This document shows, in pieces, positions 1 to 7,544 of a stretch of 64,000 bases of DNA. The notes below the pieces were generated by a model, which was not told the origin of the DNA, searched no databases, and worked only from the letters and a program-made list of their open reading frames with translations. Numbering within the stretch: the first letter of the stretch is position 1; each line of letters starts with the position of its first letter. Source of the stretch: Anaerolineae bacterium (GTDB taxonomy: Bacteria > Chloroflexota > Anaerolineae > 4572-78 > J111); the NCBI GenBank assembly GCA_023151115.1, contig JAKLJP010000004.1, forward strand, positions 124,001 to 188,000, given 5' to 3'. Made by a program: the position numbers and the translations under genes.

Positions 1-2
1 TG

Positions 3-576
3 AGCAATGCTGACCTGCGTATGGCTAACTTAGTAGAGGCTAATTTGACTGAGATCAATCTGCATAGAGCTAAATTGAGTCAAGCGGATTTGAGAGGGGG
101 GGAATCTATTCAGAGGTTATGTGAAATATGCCGATTTAAGAAAAGCCAATCTAAGCAATCTAAACGGTAGGACGAATTTAATGGAAGCTAATTTGGAAGG
201 TGCCAACTTGAGCGAAGCTAACTTACAATATGCTAATCTAAGCAAATCTGATCTGAGAATGGCCTTTCTACCTGGAGCTAACCTATGTTATGCTAATCTG
301 AGGGAGGCTAACCTTTATAAAGCTAATTTAAAACAAGCTGATCTAAGAGGTTATAAAAAGAGAGAAGTAACAAAAGAGCAGGCGGTGAGCACCGTTACAA
401 TTATGGCAAGATCGGCTGGTTGGTTGAAGGATTATAGTGAAGATGAAAATAAATACACTGACTTAAGAACAGCCAATTTAGAGGGCATTGACCTAAATGG
501 AGCTAAATATAACAATGGGACGATATGGCCTGAAGATTTTGATCCTTCTAAGGCCGGAGCAATTTATGAGGACTGA
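3..576 (+). pseudogene. Pentapeptide-repeat protein, 5'-partial, frameshifted
   Basis: Repeated A(D/N)LxxANL pentapeptides run from the first bases to about codon 75 of the downstream frame, then a short unrelated C-terminal stretch and a last group of repeats (TDLRTANLEGIDLNGA). The first 30 codons are in frame 3. The rest continues in frame 1 from about position 121. The two frames join exactly if the seven-G run at 96-102 is read as six G, giving NLFRGYVKYADL. Pentapeptide proteins form a right-handed beta-helix and some protect DNA gyrase or act as scaffolds; the role here is unknown. The start lies outside the window. The frameshift may be decay, phase variation or a homopolymer error. 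Confidence 0.75.
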
Positions 577-617
577 ACAATCTTAAGTGGACACTACTCA
601 GAAAGAGAGGCATAGGT

Positions 618-917
618 ATGGCAAGTGTAGAGACAAAACTCGATTTACTTAAAGAAGTAGTAGCAGATGAAGGCAATTTGAATCTGGTTCTGGACAAGCT
701 GTTGAATGTTATTTCTGAACAGCATCACTCTCTGTTGAAAAGGTATCAGGCAGACCTGCAAAATTTTGAAGTCCGCTACGGGATACCATCGGCTGAATTT
801 TATCAAAAGTTTGAACGGGGTGAACTGGGCGATGCGATGGATTTCTTTGAATGGGCCGGGTTATTTGAACTTCAGCAGAATTTGCTTGAGAAGATACAAC
901 TTCTGGAAGCCATCTAA
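618..917 (+). CDS. TumA-type antitoxin
   Basis: A 99-residue protein with a central FEVRYGIPSAEFYQKFERGE stretch and a DAMDFFEWAGL segment, the pattern seen in antitoxins (TumA-like) that precede TumE-family toxins. It is mostly helical with leucine-rich ends, suitable for pairing with a toxin. A purine-rich ribosome site (agagagg) precedes the ATG. Its stop codon (915-917) directly abuts the ATG of the next gene, so the two are very likely translated together. Family assignment rests on motif recall and gene order; no search could be run. Confidence 0.65.
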   Translation: MASVETKLDLLKEVVADEGNLNLVLDKLLNVISEQHHSLLKRYQADLQNFEVRYGIPSAEFYQKFERGELGDAMDFFEWAGLFELQQNLLEKIQLLEAI

Positions 918-1292
918 ATGACAGATGCAGCAGAGTATATTGCCTACATCAAGTCTCTCCTTATCTCTAACCCACAGATTGTTAGCGTAAAAATTGTGCG
1001 TGAAGAGACGCAGGATAAGCTTGGTCTGTACCGTTACCGCCTATCCCTGGCTGATGGTGGGTTGCTGGAAATGTTTGAACGCTTTGAGGTCGTTTCAGAT
1101 GAAGTAAACGTAACCAAATACAGCTTCCAATGGCAAGATGCTGCGGGCACACTGCGAAAACGATGGGACAATGCTGCTCACCACGCAGAAGTGCCAACTC
1201 ATCCACATCACTTTCATGATGGCTCTGAAGAGAAAGTTTTGCCCCACGAGCCAATAACTGCAAAAGACATTCTGAAGATAATAAGCGGCTGA
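918..1292 (+). CDS. TumE-type toxin (DUF6516-like)
   Basis: A 124-residue protein starting immediately after the antitoxin stop. It has an internal YRYRLSLADGGLLEMFERF beta-hairpin segment, then YSFQWQD, a WDNAAHH motif, a histidine-rich HPHHFHDG segment and a C-terminal helix (ITAKDILKIIS). This order matches the TumE/DUF6516 toxin family, whose members sit next to a small antitoxin. The conserved histidines are plausible active-site residues by inference only. The pair stands between a broken pentapeptide gene and a sugar kinase and is not functionally tied to either. Confidence 0.7.
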   Translation: MTDAAEYIAYIKSLLISNPQIVSVKIVREETQDKLGLYRYRLSLADGGLLEMFERFEVVSDEVNVTKYSFQWQDAAGTLRKRWDNAAHHAEVPTHPHHFHDGSEEKVLPHEPITAKDILKIISG

Positions 1293-1296
1293 TCCC

Positions 1297-2238
1297 ATGC
1301 TTCTCACTGTCACCTCCAACGCTACCATTGATCGTACCCTATACATCCCCCACCTGACCATTGGCGAAGTCCACCGGGCGACCTCGGTTCACCTGGCCGC
1401 GGGTGGCAAGGGTTTGAATGTGACCCGCGCGGCGCGGATATTGAACTGCCCGGTGCTGGCGACCGGGCCGCTGGCCGGGCACGCCGGCCGCCTGATGGCC
1501 GACCTGGCCGTGGCCGAAGGTATCCGGACCGACTGGTACTGGCTGCCGTCGGGCGAGACGCGCACCTGCACCCTGGTCAACCACGATAAGGGCGACACGA
1601 CGGTGCTCAACGAACCCGGCGAGCCGTTAACAGCAGCGGATTGGGCCGGCTTTGCCGCGCACGTGGAAAAATTGGCGGGAGATGCTCAGGCCGTAGCGTT
1701 TTCGGGCAGCCTGCCGCCGGGCGTCGAACCGGCGGCGCTCAGCGTCTTGGCTCGCTCGCTGGTCACCGCCGAGCGGCCGGTTTACCTGGATACCAGCGTG
1801 GCGGCGCTCCGGGCGGCGCTGGCGCAGCCAAGCGGCTTGTGTTTGAAGGTCAATCGGGCTGAATTAGCCGAAGCCTGGGGGGAGACTGAAACCGATTTCG
1901 CTACTGATAAAATTATAGCTGTGGGTCAAAAGCTGCTGGAAAGAGGCGCGGCGCTGGTGATGGTCACTTTGGGCGGAGCAGGGGCGCTGGCCATAACCCC
2001 TGCGGGAGTGTGGCAGGCCGGTGTGCCGCCGGTCGAGGTGGTCAGCACGGTGGGCAGCGGCGACTCATTTCTGGCCGGGCTGGCCGTGGCCCGGCTGCGA
2101 GGACATAGCATCGAGGAGGCCCTGGCCTACGGCATAGCCTGTGGCGCGGCCAACGCCACCACTCGCCTGCCGGCACGCTTTGAGCGGGAGATGATTGAGG
2201 CATTGGTCAAACAGATTGAGATAAAACGTAAAACGTAA
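1297..2238 (+). CDS. 1-phosphofructokinase-family (PfkB) sugar kinase
   Basis: A 313-residue ribokinase/PfkB-fold kinase. The N-terminal substrate signature AAGGKGLNVTRAARIL and the C-terminal STVGSGDSFLAG motif, with the catalytic Asp and anion hole, are both present, and the length fits FruK/LacC enzymes. It should phosphorylate a phosphorylated hexose such as fructose-1-phosphate or tagatose-6-phosphate in the cytoplasm; the exact sugar cannot be told. It starts 4 nt after the TumE stop. The last residues (IKRKT and the TAA stop) are encoded by a repeat word that continues into the spacer. No phosphotransferase system genes are nearby. Confidence 0.85.
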   Translation: MLLTVTSNATIDRTLYIPHLTIGEVHRATSVHLAAGGKGLNVTRAARILNCPVLATGPLAGHAGRLMADLAVAEGIRTDWYWLPSGETRTCTLVNHDKGDTTVLNEPGEPLTAADWAGFAAHVEKLAGDAQAVAFSGSLPPGVEPAALSVLARSLVTAERPVYLDTSVAALRAALAQPSGLCLKVNRAELAEAWGETETDFATDKIIAVGQKLLERGAALVMVTLGGAGALAITPAGVWQAGVPPVEVVSTVGSGDSFLAGLAVARLRGHSIEEALAYGIACGAANATTRLPARFEREMIEALVKQIEIKRKT

Positions 2239-2297
2239 TGCGTGATGCGTGAGGATTTCACAATCAGGTATTACATTTTACGCTTTACGTTTTAGGT
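2222..2297. repeat. Word-hairpin element shared by two converging gene ends
   Basis: The left arm has tandem ACGTAAA / GCGTGAT words and the right arm carries the complement (attttacgctttacgttttagg). The element supplies the TAA stop and last codons of both converging genes: IKRKT-stop for the kinase and LKRKA-stop for the SRPBCC protein. Confidence 0.75.
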
Positions 2298-2805
2298 TTC
2301 CCGCCTCACTTGGCCTCGCCTCACGTGTCTTCGCCTCCCCCTCCACCACCCTCTTCAAATTCTCCAATGAGCCGGCAATCATCTCTTCAAAAACCCCGTT
2401 GCCGGTCAGTCGGATCAAAATGGCGTTGAGCGACCAGCCGCCGATGAGCTTCCAATCTACCGTCCAGACCACGCGGGTGCCGGCGTTGCTTGGCTCCAAT
2501 TCAAACATATTGGTCTGGGCCATTTGCAAGGAGGCATTTTCCATCTGCTGCAATTCATAGGTGAGTTTGTAGGGCGGCTCCCATAGGGTAATCTTTTGAG
2601 TGGCGGTCTGTCCATCGGCAGACACGCCGACCCACAGTGTGCCCGGCCCCTCGCGCTGCTCGCTGCCGTAACGTCCTTCGACCGGATAAGGGTAGCGCCC
2701 TTCGGTAAAGGCCCACTCCGGCATGCGGGTCACATCGGTTAAAACCGCCCAGACCTGCTCCGGCGTTGCTTTTATTTCCTCGGAATAACTGACTCTGTTC
2801 GCCAA
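2278..2805 (-). CDS. SRPBCC-family ligand-binding/cyclase-like protein
   Basis: A 175-residue START-like protein. The N-terminus (YSEEIKATPEQVWAVLTDVTRMPEW) is the classic beta1-alpha1 segment of polyketide cyclase/dehydrase-type SRPBCC domains, and the long C-terminal helix (EEMIAGSLENLKRVVE) is typical. The fold forms a hydrophobic pocket; no ligand can be proposed. It converges with the upstream sugar kinase, and both genes end inside one repeat. The final residues NLKRKA derive from repeat words rather than the domain. Confidence 0.8.
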   Translation of the reverse strand: MANRVSYSEEIKATPEQVWAVLTDVTRMPEWAFTEGRYPYPVEGRYGSEQREGPGTLWVGVSADGQTATQKITLWEPPYKLTYELQQMENASLQMAQTNMFELEPSNAGTRVVWTVDWKLIGGWSLNAILIRLTGNGVFEEMIAGSLENLKRVVEGEAKTREARPSEAGNLKRKA

Positions 2806-2986
2806 TTAATGCTCCTATTTCTATTTGACCATCGTTGTGAACAATGACACGCTCGCAGATTGATTGTATGATATTTTTGCGCTCGTGTAAAATCTTAACC
2901 TGACTCTCAACCGGCAGGTATTTGAGCTTTCTTTGAGAAATATCCAATTCTGGGGCACTGGGTTCACTAAATGGGATTAGAAAGGG

Positions 2987-3493
2987 TTAAGTATAACCCG
3001 GCCTAATGTACTGAATTCTAAAGATTTCTTCCCAGGAAAGGGGGTGGTCGACTATACCAAGCGCCACTGCCGGGACTTGTTTGGTCGTAAAATGAGGCCG
3101 GATGAAATTGTGTAGCACCCAGTAGGCATCTAAACACTCATCGCCCTCAACCATCTGTTGGATGAACTGGTGACATAAGGCATACAATAATAACGTCTCT
3201 TTCAAATCGCCTAAGCGACTGATCCAGCGTTTCAAGCTGTTCTTGCTCACCTGGAAGGTGCGACAAGCGGCGTTCAGCCCCAGGCCATCGTTGATGGCTT
3301 CCAGAATGAGGGCCATCCGGCTGATCGGGGTCTTTAACCTGGCCAGGGGCGTGTTCTTGGTTTCAGAAAAATAGCTGTCACATTCCCAGCAGTAATAAAT
3401 CTCGCGGGTTTCACCGTTTTTGAGGATATAACCCGTATGCCGTTTGAAATTTTGAGAGTTACATTCAGGACAATGCCGTTGACTGAAGGACAT
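2987..3493 (-). pseudogene. IS1-like transposase, internally deleted
   Basis: A 168-residue remnant. The N-terminus is a zinc ribbon (CPECNSQNF, then YYCWECDSYF), followed by a helix-turn-helix (LNAACRTFQVSKNSLKRWI) as in IS1/IS1595-type transposases. The end (YWVLHNFIRPHFTTKQVPAVALG) is a typical transposase C-terminus. Between VEGDE and CLDAYW the catalytic core is missing, so the protein is far shorter than an active enzyme. The deletion is in frame. A good ribosome site (aggagg) remains. The IS family name is tentative. Confidence 0.6.
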
Positions 3494-3524
3494 CTGACCT
3501 CCTGCTTTTTGAGTCGATCGTCCT

Positions 3525-3700
3525 TCAGCTTAGCCTGATCGGAATAGGGCTATCGCTGATGTGGCGCGACCGGGCTAAAAAGGCCGAATCCGCTGCATCC
3601 TGGGTTGGCGGCCCGCCGCCTTTCAAGCTAGAGCCGGGCCAACGGCCCAAAGTTCGCACGCCCATATCGGCGGGCAGCGGCGGCTGCTTCCTGATTTTGG
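3525..3700. other. GC-rich segment of unknown origin between two IS remnants
   Basis: About 170 bp of GC-rich DNA replaces the 3' end of the neighbouring IS630 transposase. It reads through as low-quality protein in the minus frame but has no family features. It joins the transposase exactly after the FNP residues of its third catalytic motif. It may be an inserted small element; no terminal repeats were confirmed. Confidence 0.4.
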
Positions 3701-4389
3701 GATTGAAATCAGGCGAATAAGCTGGCAAGAATTCCAGATGCAACCAGGAGGTTTGCTCTGCCAGCCACTCGGTGAGCCATTTGGCCTTGTGAAATCTCGC
3801 GTTATTGCAGATGAGGATCAACTTGTCAGTGGGCATTTCGTGTTTGAGATGACATAAGAACCGGCGAAAGCGACAGGCATTGACCTTGAAAGAGGTCAAG
3901 AGACCATAGAAAAGGCCACTGCCCAGTTCCAGGACGCCGATCAGGTTCACCCGGCCGTGCCGGCCATAGTTTTTAATCTCCGTCTTTTGGCCTTTCGGCC
4001 CCCAGGTGTAAGCCAAGGTGCCTTCGGTTTGAAAGCCGACCTCATCCTGAAAGAAAATGCGCCAACCGGCTTGGAGGTAATCGGCATACAGAGCGGGTAA
4101 AGTCTCTTGGATCCACTGACACCGGGCTTCATTATCGCGTTTGACTAACAGATGGACGGCTTTGTGATAACTCAAGCCCAAGTGTCTCAACAGTTGCGGC
4201 AGATATTTAACCGAATAGCAGACCTTAAAAATGGTCAACAGCAGCCAGTAGACGTGGCGAACCGTCCAAACCCGTTGATTTTGCTGGCCAATCATTTGTT
4301 TCAGTTCTTCGCTTTGGCGACTTGATAGTTTGGCACTGATTTTTGAGTCGGTCAAGCTTGAGTTGTGTTGCAGTTTTGGTCTTTTTCAT
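3701..4389 (-). pseudogene. IS630-family transposase, truncated and mutated
   Basis: The reading has the winged-helix N-terminus of IS630/Tc1-mariner transposases and a DDE core (FFQDEVGFQTEGTLAY, LEFLPAYSPDFNP). The natural ATG is at 4389 behind a ggag site (MKKTKTATQLK), but a one-base shift near 4357 puts the rest in another frame. The second catalytic Asp, normally in ICDNARFH, is Asn here (ICNNARFH). The third catalytic Glu after FNPIE is lost because unrelated GC-rich DNA follows. Three independent lesions make it inactive. Confidence 0.8.
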
Positions 4390-4523
4390 GGGAGGCTCCT
4401 TGTCAGCACAGAGTTTTTCTTACACCCTTGCATTATAGCCTCTGTGATCACGATCAAGGAAAAAACTTTTCTGGAGAACTATACATAAAAAATCTGCCTA
4501 TCTCCGACCCCAATAATCTGGCT

Positions 4524-4934
4524 CTAAGCGGTCAGATAAAGGACCATGTGCAGTTCATTACGACCGGGCGTAACCAAGGCTCTGACTTCATCCATCAGGC
4601 TCTTAACCAGGAACAAGCCCCAGCCCCGATGATCCGCCCGCTCCGGGCGAGCCAGGTTCAGATTAGGCAGGGGCTGTTGTCCCTGGTCAATTATCTTTAA
4701 GGTTAGGGTTGTGCTTTCAATCAGGACGATGACCTCCACGTTAAGCTGCACATTTAACTGATTTCCGTGCTCCATAGCGTTGATGACCGCTTCGCTGAGT
4801 GCCGTCTTGAGGTCGTCAATACGTTCCTGGGAAAAGCCCATGTGGCGGGCCAACGTAGCAATGACCGAGGCAGCCACTTTTTCATAGCCTAACTCGCTGG
4901 GTAAGAGAATTTCAATCGTTTGGTGCTTGCTCAT
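4524..4934 (-). CDS. Anti-sigma-factor-type ATP-binding protein (RsbW-like)
   Basis: A 136-residue GHKL ATPase domain of the HATPase_c_2 / RsbW-SpoIIAB type. The N box is ALSEAVINAMEHGN, followed by KIIDQGQQPLP (G1 region) and HRGWGLFLVKSLMDEV (G2 region). Such proteins bind ATP and hold a sigma factor or phosphorylate an anti-anti-sigma factor (STAS). Neither partner is seen nearby. It lies 13 nt downstream of a receiver-domain gene on the same strand, so the two may form a small signalling operon. Confidence 0.8.
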   Translation of the reverse strand: MSKHQTIEILLPSELGYEKVAASVIATLARHMGFSQERIDDLKTALSEAVINAMEHGNQLNVQLNVEVIVLIESTTLTLKIIDQGQQPLPNLNLARPERADHRGWGLFLVKSLMDEVRALVTPGRNELHMVLYLTA

Positions 4935-4947
4935 GTAAATTTTTCTA

Positions 4948-5391
4948 TTATGGGTTACAAGGCGGAAGTAACTTTTCTATGGTCGTAAACAGTTCCATCG
5001 TTTCAAAGCCTTTGAGTAAGGCGGCATCCGCTCCCACCACTCTGGCCGCTCGTTGCTGCTCAATCGAATTCACAAATAAGAGACAGCGGGTTTGGGGCTG
5101 TTTTCGCTGTATTTCCTGCAACAAAACCCAGGCCTGGTTATCCGGCAAATCCACGTCCAGCAGCACTAGCGCCGGCTGGTACTGGCTTAGCATTTGCAGC
5201 GCCAAGAAAGTATGGCTGGCTATGCCCGCTACCTTGAGCCGGGGTATGATCTGGAGTAAAGCCTGTAAACTGTTGCGTATCCGGCCTGGTTTAGCCACAA
5301 TTAAAATCAAGACATCACCTTCAGCCTGATATTCTTGAGGGGGCATGCTTGTTATCTGCACCTTAACCTCGTCGGCAAAGACTTTTAACAC
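4948..5391 (-). CDS. Stand-alone response-regulator receiver protein
   Basis: A 147-residue CheY-like domain. The phosphoacceptor Asp lies in PALVLLDVDLPDN, the switch Ser is in LLFVNSIEQQ, and the conserved Lys near the C-terminus is in ALLKGFETME. The N-terminal acidic residues that bind metal are weak (LILIVAKPGR instead of two acidic residues), so phosphorylation capacity is uncertain. There is no output domain. It is followed by the RsbW-like gene, suggesting a partner-switching or adaptor role. The start could be an internal Met about 17 codons in. Confidence 0.7.
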   Translation of the reverse strand: MLKVFADEVKVQITSMPPQEYQAEGDVLILIVAKPGRIRNSLQALLQIIPRLKVAGIASHTFLALQMLSQYQPALVLLDVDLPDNQAWVLLQEIQRKQPQTRCLLFVNSIEQQRAARVVGADAALLKGFETMELFTTIEKLLPPCNP

Positions 5392-5468
5392 CCCTCTAGC
5401 ATATCACTGCTCTGGGCGGGAAACATCAAGCGAAAATTATAATTTTTGAATATAACAAAAGGCCGCTT

Positions 5469-5540
5469 TTAAATAGGGTGATCATCGGCCACCAGCACCC
5501 GAATCGGTTTTATTTGATTTATAGTTGCATTTCCACTCAT
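5469..5540 (-). pseudogene. Response regulator remnant (23 codons)
   Basis: Four bases after the reconstructed histidine kinase stop, an ATG opens a reading of 23 residues ending ...IRVLVADDHPI and then TAA. IRVLVADDHP is the N-terminus of a NarL/FixJ-type response regulator, where the adjacent acidic residues bind Mg. The rest of the gene is gone, so the kinase has lost its cognate regulator here. Confidence 0.7.
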
Positions 5541-5544
5541 GTGC

Positions 5545-6505
5545 TTAAGATATCTCCAAAGTGATTCTGATTGTTGTGCCTTCTCCCGGTTTTGAGCGGA
5601 GGGTCAACGTCCCGCCTAAGTTCTCCACGCGCTCTCTCATACTAGTCAAGCCCAGACCCCCCCTGGCTATCCAGAGCATCTGGCTCAAAACCTGACCCAT
5701 TATCGGTTACTTCCACTTCAATTTGTCTACCGGCGGTCTCAAGCCGCACGCTCACAGCAGTGGCAGCGGCATGTTTGAGGGCATTGTTCAAGGCTTTCTG
5801 GATGATGTGGTAAAGCGCCTCTTCGATCGCCGGGGGCAGGTCAAGCGTGATCTGCCCTTGCAACTGCGCTTGCACGCCAGCGCGTCTTTCGACCGCCTCC
5901 AGGCGCTGCTGCACCGCGCCCAGCAAACCCTCTTGGCTCAACGCCAGTGGTCGCAGTTCGTAAACCATTAAACGCATTTCCTTGAGCGCCTGTTGGGCAA
6001 TAAATTCCAATTCGTTCAAGCTGTCACCCACATCGGCCATGTCGCCCTCCTGGTAAGCATCTCGCCCGGCGGCGGCAAAGAGGTTCATACTATACAACAA
6101 CTGCGTCACCGAATCGTGCAAATCGCGAGCCAAGCGCGCCCGTTCGGCCATCACCGCCGACTGCTCGGCCAGTTGGCGCAGCCGGGCGCTCTCGACCACC
6201 ACCTCCACCTGGTCGGCAATGGTGGTCAGCAGCGCCACTTCTTCCACAGTAAATTGAGGCTGCTCCCTGGCCCTGACCACGCTTAAAACACCTAACAGCC
6301 GTCCTCTCGCCCGGATCACAACGCCAGCATAAGTCTGAAAGCTCTGCCGTGCTGCTTTCGTCGAGCGCGGATCCGTGGCTATATCGGGCACAATGACGGG
6401 ATCACCGGACTGGATGATCCAGCCTGGCAGCCCTGTACCCACAGGCAGCGTCTCGAGCTGAACCGCCAGGTCCGGGGGTAAGTTCTGTTGGACGACCAGA
6501 TGCAA
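5545..6505 (-). pseudogene. GAF-domain sensor histidine kinase (NarL partner type), frameshifted
   Basis: A cytoplasmic kinase with a GAF domain (from LHLVVQQNLPPD to about residue 110), a HisKA_3 dimerisation helix with phosphoacceptor His in RLARDLHDSVTQLL, and an HATPase domain (KALNNALKHA, VTDNGSGF). The open frame stops at GSGLD, but reading the seven-C run at 5657-5663 as six restores GGLGLTSMRERVENLGGTL to a stop at 5545, the expected C-terminus. No ATG precedes the GAF domain in frame, and the TTG at 6505 is a poor start, so the N-terminus is probably lost. It was followed by a regulator gene now reduced to 23 codons. Confidence 0.75.
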
Positions 6506-6598
6506 GCTGTCCCCGGTCTCATTTTTTTCCCGCCCGGAGGGAAGCTTCCCTTCATATCATAGACGGCTTCTTTCTCTGGGCAGGTTACAGACTAAGGA

Positions 6599-6708
6599 TA
6601 ACTGCTAAAGGTGAACAGGAACGTAACCAAAGGTAAACAACTGGTAAACAAAATTGTTTACCAAATATTCACCTATGTTTACCGGATTAGTTACCTGATG
6701 AGGGTATG
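6599..6708 (+). promoter_or_regulatory. GTTTACC-rich promoter-like region, copy A
   Basis: About 110 bp holding at least five GGTAAAC/GTTTACC-type sites in both orientations, ending in a TATGAT -10-like hexamer at 6705. A closely similar copy in inverted orientation lies at 12158-12264. The spacing and symmetry suggest binding sites for one regulator upstream of the dehydrogenase gene at 6774. Confidence 0.55.
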
Positions 6709-6773
6709 ATAATTTGAGGTTAGAGCTGAGTGCAGCTAAGAACAAACTTTCATTCTAATTTCGGAGGCTATCA

Positions 6774-7532
6774 ATGTCTAAAATACTCATTCTTGGAGCA
6801 ACAGGCTCCCTCGGCACGCATGTTACGCAACAAGCAGTTTCGGCCAACCACGAAGTTTCAGCCTTGGTGCGAACCCCCTCAAAGCTACCGGCGGAACTTC
6901 GAGAGCAGGTCGTAGTGTGTCAGGCTGATCTGGCAAAAACGTCTGTATCTGTTCTGACCACCCTCTTCCGAAATCACGATGTCGTTATTAATACCGCCGG
7001 CCTGGTGACGGAAGGGCAAATCTTTGTTGACCTTATGGATCGCATCGTGACCGGTCTGGAATCCCTACCTGACCAGGATCGGCCTGTCTGCTGGTTTATG
7101 GCGGGTGCAGCCTTACTCGACCTTGATGACGGGGGGCGAAGGGGTGTTGACCTCCCCCGTGTCGCCTCGACTTATTGGCCGCACCGCGCCAATTTCGACC
7201 GCATCCGCCAAACCGCCCTGGACTGGCGAATCCTGTGTCCGGGGCCAATGGTTGAGCAGCAGCCTTTGGGCCTGGCTCAGATGCGGGTATCGCTTGACCA
7301 ATTGCCCGTACAACTCCCTTCATTTACCAGGTCTCTGCCTGGCGCCTTGGTATTGCCTTTCTTCGTCTCCCATGTCCCAGAGATGATTGTCTCCTATGCC
7401 GATGCCGCTGCGCTCATGCTGGCCAACCTCACGCCCGCTGGTGAGATGTCCCACCACCGGGTCGGATTGGCGTTACCCGTTGGGATGCGGGGCAAGAAAA
7501 AACAGTGGGCAGCCCAACCGAACGCGGCCTAA
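6774..7532 (+). CDS. NAD(P)-binding SDR/NmrA-like protein
   Basis: A 252-residue atypical short-chain dehydrogenase. The Rossmann motif ILILGATGSLGTHV (GxxGxxG) is at residues 4-17, an Arg in ALVRTPSKL fits NADP preference, and VVINTAGL follows beta4. A canonical YxxxK catalytic pair is not obvious; the STYWPHRANFD segment stands in its place, as in NmrA-like sensors or atypical reductases. It is preceded by aaTTtcGGAGgc, a good ribosome site, and by the GTTTACC-rich region. It converges with the GH2 gene downstream. The substrate is unknown. Confidence 0.75.
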   Translation: MSKILILGATGSLGTHVTQQAVSANHEVSALVRTPSKLPAELREQVVVCQADLAKTSVSVLTTLFRNHDVVINTAGLVTEGQIFVDLMDRIVTGLESLPDQDRPVCWFMAGAALLDLDDGGRRGVDLPRVASTYWPHRANFDRIRQTALDWRILCPGPMVEQQPLGLAQMRVSLDQLPVQLPSFTRSLPGALVLPFFVSHVPEMIVSYADAAALMLANLTPAGEMSHHRVGLALPVGMRGKKKQWAAQPNAA

Positions 7533-7544
7533 GTCTCACCCTCC

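Noticed and set aside
2249..2560. Plus-strand reading opposite the SRPBCC gene
   Set aside because: It is the antisense shadow of a clear SRPBCC domain with no features of its own.
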